DNA from: Novimethylophilus kurashikiensis
Lineage (GTDB): Bacteria; Pseudomonadota; Gammaproteobacteria; Burkholderiales; Methylophilaceae
Assembly: GCF_003112435.1 (NCBI RefSeq)
Contig: NZ_BDOQ01000008.1
Location: forward strand, 1 to 64,000
Length of the DNA stretch: 64,000 bases
Reading direction: 5' to 3'
Made by a program: the position numbers and the translations under genes. A model generated the notes under the pieces. The model made no database searches, was not told the DNA's origin, and worked only from the letters and a program-made list of their open reading frames with translations. Of this stretch, positions 40,370 through 48,219 are shown in pieces (the first letter of the stretch is position 1; each line of letters begins with the position of its first letter).

Positions 40370-40852
40370 GTGCCGAAAGGGCGTGGATTGAACGATAGCG
40401 TTAAAGAACAACTCCTGGTTCCCGCCCCGCATCCAGCGACACCTATCCTCAACCCAAGTACCGGCACCCACGAATTCGGGCGATTCCCCGAAATCAATTC
40501 GCGTCACGTCAAGTTCCCAGCAGGACCTATCGTGCTTCGGCATGGGCAGCATCGAGGGCCGAATTCTGGCTTTGGGCTGGTGCACATCTGGAAAGAACAC
40601 TTTCCGGTCCATGACTCGGTCGACCAGGCCTCCTCTCATGTCATTGGATTCATCCAGAATATCCTCCGGCCGGGGTCAAAAATCCACTATGAGTCTGAGC
40701 TTGGCCGCCGTGCGAACCGCCCCTTGGTGTGGCGCAATCGTGAGGGCACTGCCATCCTGGAATTACGCGAGGATACCGATGGACCAGTCTATTCCATCGT
40801 CACGGCATTCAGGAGCCGTGGGCCGGTAGGATTCCAAATCGGTAGCCTATAA
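40313..40852 (+). CDS. Possible nuclease of the phage-Barnase-EndoU-Colicin-RelE (PBECR)-like group, 179 aa
   Basis: The C-terminal 110 residues have FPAGPIVLRHGQHRGPNSGFG, VHIWKEH, then a beta-rich end with GTAILELREDTDGPVYSIVTA. This resembles the PBECR nuclease domains found at the ends of MuF and polymorphic toxins, where a His pair is catalytic. The first 60 residues are Pro-rich linker. The start is uncertain: the ATG at 40313 has a poor ribosome site and a terminator hairpin lies 10 codons into the frame, so a later start or regulated read-through is possible. Confidence 0.5.
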   Translation: MLRLPNPTHDGSLTEPLVFVPKGRGLNDSVKEQLLVPAPHPATPILNPSTGTHEFGRFPEINSRHVKFPAGPIVLRHGQHRGPNSGFGLVHIWKEHFPVHDSVDQASSHVIGFIQNILRPGSKIHYESELGRRANRPLVWRNREGTAILELREDTDGPVYSIVTAFRSRGPVGFQIGSL

Positions 40853-40876
40853 AAAAGGCGCCTGGATGGCGCCTTT
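40851..40876 (-). terminator. Rho-independent terminator
   Basis: AAAGGCGCC pairs with GGCGCCTTT around a five-base loop with T6 on the minus strand. It ends the 91-aa leftward gene and may also serve the convergent gene. Confidence 0.8.
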
Positions 40877-40882
40877 GAGGTA

Positions 40883-41158
40883 TTAGGTCGAGAGGCCTAA
40901 GGAGTAGTTGAACTTATCCAGCGCCTTCTGAGTGGTTGCATGGTTCAAGGTGTGACCCCCACCAGGCGCGAGGCTAAGCTTCCAGCCGGGGAATCCAAAC
41001 AACCCCTTCGCTAGCTGATGCCCTGCCTCACCGCGCATGATAGTGAGCTCAGTCGCCCCCTTTTCATCCGCTTCCTTGATGAAATTCACCAGTTGCTGTG
41101 TGGTTGGCTTGCGCACCACTTCAACAGATGCCGAACGACCATAAATACTGAGTTCCAT
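40883..41158 (-). CDS. Hypothetical protein, 91 aa
   Basis: This small protein is unrecognised. It begins with a beta strand (MELSIYGRSASVEVV) and has a long central helix. AGAGGAAATACATT precedes the ATG, and a GCGCTATAC element lies 37 bases upstream (41196-41204). It converges on the nuclease-like gene; an antitoxin role would be a guess only. Confidence 0.5.
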   Translation of the reverse strand: MELSIYGRSASVEVVRKPTTQQLVNFIKEADEKGATELTIMRGEAGHQLAKGLFGFPGWKLSLAPGGGHTLNHATTQKALDKFNYSLGLST

Positions 41159-41209
41159 AATGTATTTCCTCTATAGCAGAACAGTCTGCAAAGAGGTATA
41201 GCGCTGGAG

Positions 41210-42199
41210 CTAGAGGGTGGTTTCAGAAGCTGCAAGAAAGCGGAGCTGTTTTCCGAAGAATGTCTTTAGGTAGCGGTCGATGCTGGCCTTACTGCCATCA
41301 AGCCCTGCCTTGCACCAGGCATCAAGCCTGAAAGGCAGGTCTGGGTCCTCACAATCCGGATGCAACAGCTCCAGGTAGCGAAGACCTTTCGAAGACAGGG
41401 AAACCAGATTGGACGTTTCCCCTGTAACCTGCAACAAATCGGCCACCATCAAATTATCCACGATGTGCCCGCGAGAGGCCGGTGACCCAAGGGATACCTT
41501 CCCAGTGTATTTCCCTGTCCCGCCCCAGTTATTGGCCATCGAGCAGACGGCCCCCGTGGTCATGGGGCCTTTTGACTTCAGGGCAAACATCAATTGGAGC
41601 GCGAATTTCGACACGGGCGGTGAATTCTTGGGAACGTCCACGTGTCGAGCCACCAACCCTAAAATAGCCTGGCCATTGATATTCCAGTTCCAGTCGAAAT
41701 AGCGCTTCACCTCCCCATAGGCAGCGTAATCTTTCCATGTCTCACCAAAGGGCTGCATGGTTTTGAAAATAGTTGCCAGCACCTCATCCGTAAACGAGGT
41801 GAATTTGATGGATGGGCATTCAAGTTCGCTGCCAGGGCCTCGCAGCTCCTGCATAATCACCTTGAATGCAATAGCGCCAGTGTGGTCAGGGTCGCAGGCA
41901 TTTACGATAAGGTCGGCCTCATGGAAAAGGTCGAAGGTCATGGGGATGGATTCGAAACTGCCGTCGGCCCGTACACGAAGGGGAGGGCACTTCCAGTCTT
42001 CACAGGAGGCTAGTTTGTATTTTGGCGAGGAAAGCAGCGGGAACTCGGAAAGCTTTCTTCCGCGGGGATACATGAATTGGATGTTGCCGTAAGGCACGGC
42101 ATGAACAAACACAATCTCGTCTGCTGGCCAATGCACTCGCGCCGGTGCGGCCAGCGCATGGGACAGGGAAGGCTTTTCAGAAACAATCAGGACTTTCAT
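41210..42199 (-). CDS. Topoisomerase III-like protein lacking the catalytic tyrosine domain, 329 aa
   Basis: The N-terminus is a Toprim domain: KVLIVSEKPSLSHALA at the start and VNACDPDHTGAIAF (about 98-111), where topoisomerase III has DPDREGE. The segment YFDWNWNINGQAILG resembles the R-x-x-D-W-x-x-G-x-N region. After it the sequence jumps to a C-terminal-like part (SPASRGHIVDNLMVADLL, LVSLSSKGLRYLEL). The domain with the active-site Tyr, about 300 residues in TopB, is absent. GGAGTACGGAAA precedes ATG 42199. It may bind DNA or act as a regulator. Confidence 0.65.
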   Translation of the reverse strand: MKVLIVSEKPSLSHALAAPARVHWPADEIVFVHAVPYGNIQFMYPRGRKLSEFPLLSSPKYKLASCEDWKCPPLRVRADGSFESIPMTFDLFHEADLIVNACDPDHTGAIAFKVIMQELRGPGSELECPSIKFTSFTDEVLATIFKTMQPFGETWKDYAAYGEVKRYFDWNWNINGQAILGLVARHVDVPKNSPPVSKFALQLMFALKSKGPMTTGAVCSMANNWGGTGKYTGKVSLGSPASRGHIVDNLMVADLLQVTGETSNLVSLSSKGLRYLELLHPDCEDPDLPFRLDAWCKAGLDGSKASIDRYLKTFFGKQLRFLAASETTL

Positions 42200-42261
42200 T
42201 TTCCGTACTCCAATAAAGGAAGGTTGATTTAGGCGTGGCTTAGCCACGAACCGGGTAATGT

Positions 42262-43008
42262 TTAATAGTTTACAGGGTGTAAGGTATCCAGCACCAATCG
42301 AACTTTGCCTAAGTCGAGGACATTGTTGGTGCGTACATTTGACTCCATGTCCACCCAGTACATGGCGTGCTCAGTCGCGCACAACTCCGACACCTGGTCG
42401 GCGCACTCCAATACGTTGTCTGGTCCAAGACCGCCGGCATAGCCTGTATCTACCGGCACATCGGCCACCCATAGCGGTTCTGGCCAAGCGGCCGGCGCCA
42501 CACCACGTCCGCGGGAAGCATCCATCAAAACACTAACTCTGCCTGCGCGCACCAGTTCTGGATTGTTTTCCAGGAAGCTTTCAATGGCAGTCCGGCTATT
42601 TTCATGGAACTGCAAAATCAAATGTCCGGCATGCTGAAGCAGGTAGAGATAGACTTCGGCGATTTCGCTGTCAGAAAACACTCGATGGCGCGCATTAATG
42701 TTCACCTGCACGCGGTCGTACAGTGCCAATTCAGCCTCAAACACCTCGTCATAAACCCCTTCGATGATGTCTCGGTAAACCCGGGTGCCGCAGATATGCA
42801 GCGCGGTATTCAATGGATGCGCTTTACGCAGGTGGCTAAAGCGACGCCGCCATGACGTCGAGGGATTGCGCGCCTGCCCTTCCTTCTCCGGGAAGTAGAG
42901 GAGCGCCCATTCCGCATTGGGGTATACGTTGCTCAGCGCAACCAGCTGTGCCGGGTCGGTCTGGTCATCGGCACCGGTGATGGAGACGCGATAGGGCGGC
43001 AGGAGCAT
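42262..43008 (-). CDS. TrpF-like TIM-barrel protein, 248 aa
   Basis: The protein has alternating strands and helices and C-terminal motifs like those of phosphoribosylanthranilate isomerase: GYAGGLGPDNVLE for the first phosphate loop and YWVDMESNVRTNNVLDLGKV for the second. The N-terminal part is diverged, so the substrate is probably different. It is the last gene of a six-gene leftward operon; its ATG overlaps the dsbA stop by one base. The catalytic Cys and Asp of TrpF cannot be assigned with certainty. Confidence 0.6.
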   Translation of the reverse strand: MLLPPYRVSITGADDQTDPAQLVALSNVYPNAEWALLYFPEKEGQARNPSTSWRRRFSHLRKAHPLNTALHICGTRVYRDIIEGVYDEVFEAELALYDRVQVNINARHRVFSDSEIAEVYLYLLQHAGHLILQFHENSRTAIESFLENNPELVRAGRVSVLMDASRGRGVAPAAWPEPLWVADVPVDTGYAGGLGPDNVLECADQVSELCATEHAMYWVDMESNVRTNNVLDLGKVRLVLDTLHPVNY

Positions 43009-43682
43009 TATTTCACCTCTTCCTGAATTAGTTTGTTGACGAGCTTGCCGGAGTTGTCCAGCATCTTTTCTGGCGCATCCGCCGGCACGACATACTGATT
43101 ACCAACCTTCATCGAGGGAACCCCTACGAGCTGTTGACGCATCATGTCCGTGGCTGCCTGATTGATACGGTCATCGATAGTCTTGTTTTTCAGCGCTTCC
43201 TCGAACTTTTTCACATCGATATGTTGGGCCCCAAGCCACATTTTCTGGCTGGCCAGAGCGTCGAGGGGAACATGGTCCTTATGGATAGCCTTGTAAATGT
43301 TTTGGCTTAACGTGGGGGTCATGACGCCCATGTCGGTCAGGGCCCAGTGCATACGAGCCAGTTCCTTCCAGGCCGTACGGTTAAAGCTGATTGGAAGACG
43401 CTTCAACTGAATACGCGCGCCTTGTGCTGCAGCCCATTTTTCGAGTTCTGGGTTGAAATCTGCGCAGTGCGGGCAGCCATACGAGAAATACTCCACCACT
43501 TCCACCGGCTGGCCAATAGCATGTTTGACGGGCGCCTCGCCAACAACAGGTCGAAAGGTTTGAGGCACATTGGCTTGAAGCTGCCATTTGGGGTCGAACG
43601 GGGCCTTACTCGGGGCGTCAGCATATGCGGCCCCGGTCAGTGCAAAGAAAATGGCTTCAGCCACCAGTAGTTTAATTAACAT
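43008..43682 (-). CDS. dsbA: DsbA-like periplasmic thiol oxidase, 224 aa
   Basis: A signal peptide (about 1-22, ending AYA-D) leads to a thioredoxin fold with an inserted helical domain. The active site is CPHC in EYFSYGCPHCADF (about 72-75) and the cis-Pro lies in LVGVPSMKVG. This is the DsbA pattern: it oxidises Cys pairs of exported proteins. It overlaps the rhomboid gene upstream and the TrpF-like gene downstream, so it is co-translated. With the DsbC/DsbG-like protein at 12593 the plasmid has its own oxidation and isomerisation enzymes. Confidence 0.88.
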   Translation of the reverse strand: MLIKLLVAEAIFFALTGAAYADAPSKAPFDPKWQLQANVPQTFRPVVGEAPVKHAIGQPVEVVEYFSYGCPHCADFNPELEKWAAAQGARIQLKRLPISFNRTAWKELARMHWALTDMGVMTPTLSQNIYKAIHKDHVPLDALASQKMWLGAQHIDVKKFEEALKNKTIDDRINQAATDMMRQQLVGVPSMKVGNQYVVPADAPEKMLDNSGKLVNKLIQEEVK

Positions 43683-44256
43683 CGTTAGTCCTTATATTGG
43701 ATGAGTACATGAGCTTGGCGGTGAGGATGCCGCCGATGATGCCGCCTAAATGGCTTTGCCAGGAGACGCCAGGGTAGATGGGCAGCACGCCAAACAGCAT
43801 GCTCATGCCGTATAGGCCGGTAGCCGGAAGTGCACTCAGGAGCTCAGTGAAGCGGCGAGCGAAATAGCCACGGGCCACCACAAATCCGCCTAAGCCAAAC
43901 ACCACACCACTTGCGCCAATATGCACGGTTCCAGTGCCGCCGATAACCCAGGCTAGTAGGCCTGCGCCAAGCATGCTGCCAACGACTGCCGGGGCGAAGT
44001 CGGTCTTCTTTGGATACATGGTGAGCCAGCCAAGCACTAGCAGTGGGAAGGTGTTCGAAATAAGATGCGCCAAACTTGCGTGGAGCCACGGCGCAGACAC
44101 GATTCCAACCAGGCCAGAGAGAGTTCGAGGATGCACGCCCAACCAGGCAAGATGCAACGGTAGGAGGAAGTGCGCCCAACTCACGAGCCAGATGGAACCA
44201 ACGAACCAGGCCAGCGTAGCCGCCCGGCTCTTCCCGCCTGCGAGTAACGCCTCCAT
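43672..44256 (-). CDS. Rhomboid family intramembrane protease, 194 aa
   Basis: Six hydrophobic helices are visible. The family motifs are present: HASLAHLISN (His/Asn of the oxyanion side), HIGASGVVFG with the nucleophile Ser in GASG (about 117) and SWQSHLGG with the catalytic His (about 167). It should cleave membrane proteins within the bilayer. ATG 44256 overlaps the stop of the upstream gene by one base (TAATG). The 3' end overlaps dsbA by eleven bases. Confidence 0.85.
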   Translation of the reverse strand: MEALLAGGKSRAATLAWFVGSIWLVSWAHFLLPLHLAWLGVHPRTLSGLVGIVSAPWLHASLAHLISNTFPLLVLGWLTMYPKKTDFAPAVVGSMLGAGLLAWVIGGTGTVHIGASGVVFGLGGFVVARGYFARRFTELLSALPATGLYGMSMLFGVLPIYPGVSWQSHLGGIIGGILTAKLMYSSNIRTNDVN

Positions 44257-44549
44257 TAAACGAACATCTCCAGCCCGTTGCCGGTAAGGCGAACACCGCA
44301 CTGGCACAACGTCATGATGTCTGGCCCGGTCGCCCGATGCTCAAGCGCTTCCAGGTCGACATCGAGGTAAATGACGTCATACCCGGTAGCCGAAATCATC
44401 GCGCGGCCCAGTTGGGAGGACTCTGGCAGCAAGCGGTCCAGCAGCAGGAAGGCGCACACATCAGGGCGCGGGCTCAGTTTGTGAGGCACCTCCTCGAATT
44501 TACGATACTCGCCGGAATATTTTTCGAATAAATCTCTTAGTTTAGACAT
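44256..44549 (-). CDS. Hypothetical protein, 97 aa
   Basis: This soluble protein is unrecognised, with DVIYLDVDLEALE near the middle and two Cys residues close together (LCQCG) near the end. It lies in the operon between the BtpA-like and rhomboid genes. Only a weak ribosome site is visible; coupling within the operon may support translation. Confidence 0.5.
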   Translation of the reverse strand: MSKLRDLFEKYSGEYRKFEEVPHKLSPRPDVCAFLLLDRLLPESSQLGRAMISATGYDVIYLDVDLEALEHRATGPDIMTLCQCGVRLTGNGLEMFV

Positions 44550-44564
44550 GGCTTAATCAGGAAC

Positions 44565-45248
44565 CTAGTATTCATGTACTTTGCGAACGAAGGCTTTTAG
44601 TTTTTCAGGGTCGAAATGGTTCTCGTCGAGCGAAACACCGGTGGCGACCAGGTAATGGGTAAAGTAGGGGAGGTATGCGTCTACATTGTCGACGGACATG
44701 CCACTTGCGACGGCTAGAGGGCCACCCTCCAGTGCCTTGCTCATCAACCTTGCCTTGGCAATGTCGGGAGCGGAGCCAGTCGCAGTGCCGCTGGTGGTAG
44801 GCAGCATGCCAAGGTCGCGCGCCATCACGGCGACAATATCCGGATTTGGCTCATGCGGTTGATACTTGAAGGCCACGGAACCGAAGAAATCAATGCTGCC
44901 GTCGATAATGTCAGCCATGCGCCTAGCTTCCTCCGCATAGCCGCCTTCGGACGAAACGCCTGGTGCATCAACCCAAACCATGTCGATGAGGTGTTTTCGC
45001 GCGTAACGATAAGCCGTGTAGGCATCCTTGCTCAACAGGTTGATACCAACCTTGAATTCCCTTGGGCTTGAGGAAATCATGCATTTCAGTTGGTACGCCA
45101 GCGGGGGCAGGTCACTATCCTCCCCATTGTGTGAAATGAGAAATACCCCATCTGCGCCACAAGCCTTCGCAACGCAAGCCTGGTGAATGGTGGTGACATC
45201 ATCGAGGTGATGAATGACGGGATAGACCCATCGTTTTTGCTCAATCAT
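44565..45248 (-). CDS. BtpA/SgcQ-like TIM-barrel protein, 227 aa
   Basis: Motifs resemble the BtpA family: VIHHLDDVTTIHQACVA, ACGADGVFLISHNGEDSD, KVGINLLSKDAYTAYRYA, and near the end PLAVASGMSVDNVDAYLPYF. These are phosphate-binding and substrate loops of a TIM barrel. The biochemical role of the family is poorly known. Its ATG overlaps the stop of the upstream gene by four bases (ATGA). A second TIM-barrel protein, TrpF-like, is encoded at the end of the same operon. Confidence 0.65.
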   Translation of the reverse strand: MIEQKRWVYPVIHHLDDVTTIHQACVAKACGADGVFLISHNGEDSDLPPLAYQLKCMISSSPREFKVGINLLSKDAYTAYRYARKHLIDMVWVDAPGVSSEGGYAEEARRMADIIDGSIDFFGSVAFKYQPHEPNPDIVAVMARDLGMLPTTSGTATGSAPDIAKARLMSKALEGGPLAVASGMSVDNVDAYLPYFTHYLVATGVSLDENHFDPEKLKAFVRKVHEY

Positions 45249-46054
45249 AGAAATTCCTTGCTCGGCCCCGGCAATAGCAGGTTTGCCTGCTGCTCGATGG
45301 CTCGTTTTACATGTTCGTTATTGCCAAAGAACGCATCCAGTCGGTCAGCCAACTGGCACATCGACATCAGCATGTTGGCAAAGAACATGGCACCTTCCTC
45401 GGTGTAGGGAAGCTGCGGGAGCCGGCCCACTTGATAACCATCGCGCTGTCCGCTGCGAGGCCAATTCAAGCCGATAATGGCATTAAGCTTCTTGGCCCAT
45501 GGCCCAAGTTGAGTGGCTTGGGTATCAGTCATCCACTCATAGTCTGTTGAAGAGCCTGAGTCACGGGTATAGGTGATTTTTTTGAACACTCGGGCTTTGA
45601 GGCCGATTTGATAGTATTCAGCGCCACGGGTGGCATCCAGCTTACCGCCCCAGCTTGCCTTACCGTCTTCATAACTCTTGCTGCAAAACGTGCCATTCGG
45701 ATAAAGGGTGCCATCCGCATCCTTCATGTAGGCCACTTTTGATTCTTGGCTGTAGACGATAACAAACTCCTCAAAGACCTCGACCTTGAGGTATTCCTCG
45801 GCCACATGCTTGATGAAGTTCTTGCAATTGGAGAGCGTCTTGCCCGTAACGCGCAAATGAGTTCGAGGGCGGTCGATATCGACGCCATACATGCGGTGAC
45901 TAATTGCGATGCGTTTGGCAATCTCAGCCAGCACATCCGGAATGGTGAGGGAGAATTCACCCGTTGAGTCGAGCACTGAGACTTCAGACCGGAATTCCAG
46001 AGGCTCTCCGGCTTTCGCCTCGAATTTGAAATCGATAGGCTTCAGTTTAGCCAT
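45245..46054 (-). CDS. Hypothetical protein, first gene of the operon, 269 aa
   Basis: This soluble protein is unrecognised. It contains a central segment with aromatic residues and Cys (TLYPNGTFCSKSYED) and a helical C-terminus. ATG 46054 or the GTG at 46066 could start it; neither has a clear ribosome site. It follows a strong promoter (46088-46116) and leads six overlapping or closely spaced genes ending at 42262. Confidence 0.55.
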   Translation of the reverse strand: MAKLKPIDFKFEAKAGEPLEFRSEVSVLDSTGEFSLTIPDVLAEIAKRIAISHRMYGVDIDRPRTHLRVTGKTLSNCKNFIKHVAEEYLKVEVFEEFVIVYSQESKVAYMKDADGTLYPNGTFCSKSYEDGKASWGGKLDATRGAEYYQIGLKARVFKKITYTRDSGSSTDYEWMTDTQATQLGPWAKKLNAIIGLNWPRSGQRDGYQVGRLPQLPYTEEGAMFFANMLMSMCQLADRLDAFFGNNEHVKRAIEQQANLLLPGPSKEFL

Positions 46055-46087
46055 GGCGCGAGGCACCCAGTTTACTTTGGATGATTA

Positions 46088-46116
46088 ACTATAACACAGT
46101 AAGCGAAAATTGTCAA
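46088..46116 (-). promoter_or_regulatory. Sigma-70 promoter of the TIM-barrel/DsbA/rhomboid operon
   Basis: On the minus strand TTGACA (46116-46111) and TATAGT (46093-46088) are 17 bases apart, about 35 to 60 bases before the first gene. Confidence 0.85.
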
Positions 46117-46141
46117 TAAAATAGCCGCACAGGGCGGCTAT
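46117..46141 (-). terminator. Rho-independent terminator
   Basis: ATAGCCGCC pairs with GGCGGCTAT-type arms (ATAGCCGC/GCGGCTAT) and TTTATT follows on the minus strand, directly in front of the next promoter. Confidence 0.7.
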
Positions 46142-46149
46142 GGAGAATG

Positions 46150-46617
46150 TTAATTTTCGATGTTTTTTGCGGTATGCCCAAATCCACGAATGACTTCAAT
46201 GGTCATGCCTTCCAAGCCTGCGATGCCTTCCAGAACCGAGGTCCGGCTGGCCAGGTTAATGGTGGCCACTCGATTAAAGCGGTGATACTTCTGCCGGTAC
46301 CAGATGTCTACCGTATCCTGCTCGTGTATCGTGATATCGTCAGGAGCGATTGGCTCCTTAACAATCTCAACGCGAGAGGATAGATGCGGCATGGCGCGGG
46401 CAATGCCTGTCGTCAATGATACCAGCAGCAACTTTCGCTGGTCGTCATACAAGCCATAGCTCAATCCTGGTCGGGCAGGTTTTCGCTTCGGCTCATCGAT
46501 TGCGGTGACAAGAAATATCTCCGGCAGGATTTCACCGGTCTTTGGGTCGGGTATCCGCACTTGGGCGCCGACCTTGGCATGACACAGTTTGGGTAGGGTG
46601 GTGTTAACAGTCAGCAT
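46150..46617 (-). CDS. Hypothetical protein, 155 aa
   Basis: This protein is unrecognised. Its N-terminal half looks like a small beta barrel (GAQVRIPDPKTGEILPEIFLV). A GCGCTATAC element lies 30 bases before the ATG (46648-46656) and a terminator follows the stop, so it is a single-gene unit. Confidence 0.55.
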   Translation of the reverse strand: MLTVNTTLPKLCHAKVGAQVRIPDPKTGEILPEIFLVTAIDEPKRKPARPGLSYGLYDDQRKLLLVSLTTGIARAMPHLSSRVEIVKEPIAPDDITIHEQDTVDIWYRQKYHRFNRVATINLASRTSVLEGIAGLEGMTIEVIRGFGHTAKNIEN

Positions 46618-46661
46618 AATGGCCTCGAAAAATTAGAATCACCCGTTGTATAGCGCCAAGT

Positions 46662-46692
46662 AAAAAGCGGCTCAGCATGTGCTGAACCGCTT
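46662..46692 (-). terminator. Rho-independent terminator
   Basis: AAGCGGTTCAGCA pairs with TGCTGAGCCGCTT around a short loop and TTT follows on the minus strand. It ends the 68-aa gene. Confidence 0.8.
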
Positions 46693-46697
46693 GGAGG

Positions 46698-46904
46698 TTA
46701 GTGAGTTTGTATTGCAATGACCTTGCGTTCAAAGGTGTCCAGCATGAAGGCGCCTGCAGACGGGCTTTGAATCAATTGCTGGTGATTCGGAAGCGGCGCG
46801 CCATCGACGTCGTCACACAGAAATTCCACGTCGGGTGCATCAAGGATTTGAAGCTCACGCGGGCCAAGCAATGGCTTAACCCAGGTCGGTACGAAATGTT
46901 GCAT
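46698..46904 (-). CDS. Hypothetical protein, 68 aa
   Basis: This small soluble protein is unrecognised. GGGGATTCAA stands before the ATG as a weak ribosome site, and a CCTATAC element lies 38 bases upstream (46943-46950), directly after the terminator of the preceding gene. Confidence 0.5.
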   Translation of the reverse strand: MQHFVPTWVKPLLGPRELQILDAPDVEFLCDDVDGAPLPNHQQLIQSPSAGAFMLDTFERKVIAIQTH

Positions 46905-46949
46905 TTGAATCCCCTATAAAGTTTTGACCTAACTACAGTCCCGTATAGG

Positions 46950-46974
46950 AAAAAACTCCCGGCTTGCCGGGAGT
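46950..46974 (-). terminator. Rho-independent terminator
   Basis: ACTCCCGGC pairs with GCCGGGAGT and T6 follows on the minus strand. It ends the 376-aa gene. Confidence 0.85.
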
Positions 46975-46986
46975 GTGAGACGTTTA

Positions 46987-48117
46987 CTAAACTGCCAAAT
47001 GCTTTTTGAGCTGAGCGATTTCTTCAGGAGTGAAGGTCGCGTTCAAGCGGTCCATCAAGACGGCAGAACGGGATTCCCGTTGATGTGCTTCATACCGGCG
47101 CCATAAGGCGACATCTTCAGCCAGAAGCGCATCAGTCTGACGTTTCAGCGCGGACAAGCCCTGTATGATGGCGGCCGGCGCGCATTCAACGCTGACGGTA
47201 CGCGTAGCATCATCAGAAAAACGTGCGGCATGGAATCGCAGAAATGCGCCATACTCAGCTTCAAGGCCACCTTCGTCAGGACAGGCTGGTACGGCAACCT
47301 TTTTTTCCAGCAAAAAGTTACCGTTGACCACCGACACCGCAACATCCGAAGGTATCTTGGACGCGTTATTCTTACTTGCAGAAATCACGAGCTGAGGGCT
47401 ACGCAAAAAGTCTTTGTAGCCTGGGAGTGCAGTGACCAACGCGTTCAGTCGCTCCTGTCCTTGATGTGACCCCTCATTTTGAGGCGCAGGCAACTTAACG
47501 CCGAGCGCTTCATAAACGGAGTCCCATGGTAGATTGGAAACGAGCGTCATCCAGTAATTAAGACGGCCATTTTTCATCAGTTCCTGCTTACTGCCCAGGC
47601 GCTGACAGGTCTGGATGAAGCTGTTGCGACTTGCCTGACTGTAATTAATGGCTCTGCCGATTTCTGAAAGAGCTTTTGTAGCTTCCTTCCCCTGAACGTA
47701 GATGGTTTCAGCCGCCTTGGCCTGCGGAGCACATCCAAGATGTCTGTCACCATTTATCGCCTTTCCCAGCTTGCTTTGCATTGCGTCTTGAAGCCCTTTC
47801 GGGTTCAACACAAATTCCAGCACAACTTTTACGTTGTTGAAGAGCTCGCCAAGATTGGCATCCAACGTATACAGGGTTACCTCGTGAGCGGACTGTACAG
47901 ACTGAAGATACCCATTCAGTAAATGCAGCGTGTCCAAAATGCTGTCGTGATAATCACGATAGAGCTTTGCAAAGGACTCTGCATCGTAGTCTGAGCCAAG
48001 CTTGTACTTGAGCTGCCGCGCGGTCAGAAGTGGCTGTACAGACAAGTCCAACAGCTTCAGCAACTGTGCCAAAGGCACCATACGATTGAGATACAAACTT
48101 GCGATGGTTGTAGCCAT
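46987..48117 (-). CDS. Hypothetical protein, 376 aa
   Basis: This soluble, largely helical protein is unrecognised. It has no signal peptide, membrane segment or nucleotide-binding motif. GGAGGAAATAAAA precedes ATG 48117, and a GCGCTATAC element lies 47 bases upstream. It is a single-gene unit with a strong terminator. Confidence 0.6.
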   Translation of the reverse strand: MATTIASLYLNRMVPLAQLLKLLDLSVQPLLTARQLKYKLGSDYDAESFAKLYRDYHDSILDTLHLLNGYLQSVQSAHEVTLYTLDANLGELFNNVKVVLEFVLNPKGLQDAMQSKLGKAINGDRHLGCAPQAKAAETIYVQGKEATKALSEIGRAINYSQASRNSFIQTCQRLGSKQELMKNGRLNYWMTLVSNLPWDSVYEALGVKLPAPQNEGSHQGQERLNALVTALPGYKDFLRSPQLVISASKNNASKIPSDVAVSVVNGNFLLEKKVAVPACPDEGGLEAEYGAFLRFHAARFSDDATRTVSVECAPAAIIQGLSALKRQTDALLAEDVALWRRYEAHQRESRSAVLMDRLNATFTPEEIAQLKKHLAV

Positions 48118-48164
48118 TTTTATTTCCTCCAATTATTGATGAACTAGGTTCTTGACCTGGTTCT

Positions 48165-48173
48165 GTATAGCGC
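48165..48173 (-). promoter_or_regulatory. GCGCTATAC element (minus-strand example)
   Basis: Read on the minus strand, GCGCTATAC follows the T tract of the upstream terminator by one base and stands 47 bases before ATG 48117. There is no -35 hexamer at 16-18 bases. Confidence 0.5.
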
Positions 48174-48174
48174 T

Positions 48175-48201
48175 AAAAAAGCCCACCGAAGAGGTGGGCT
48201 T
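48175..48201 (-). terminator. Rho-independent terminator
   Basis: AAGCCCACC pairs with GGTGGGCTT around a five-base loop and TTTT follows on the minus strand. It ends the lytic transglycosylase gene. Confidence 0.85.
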
Positions 48202-48219
48202 GAGGCTTTATGGAATGCC

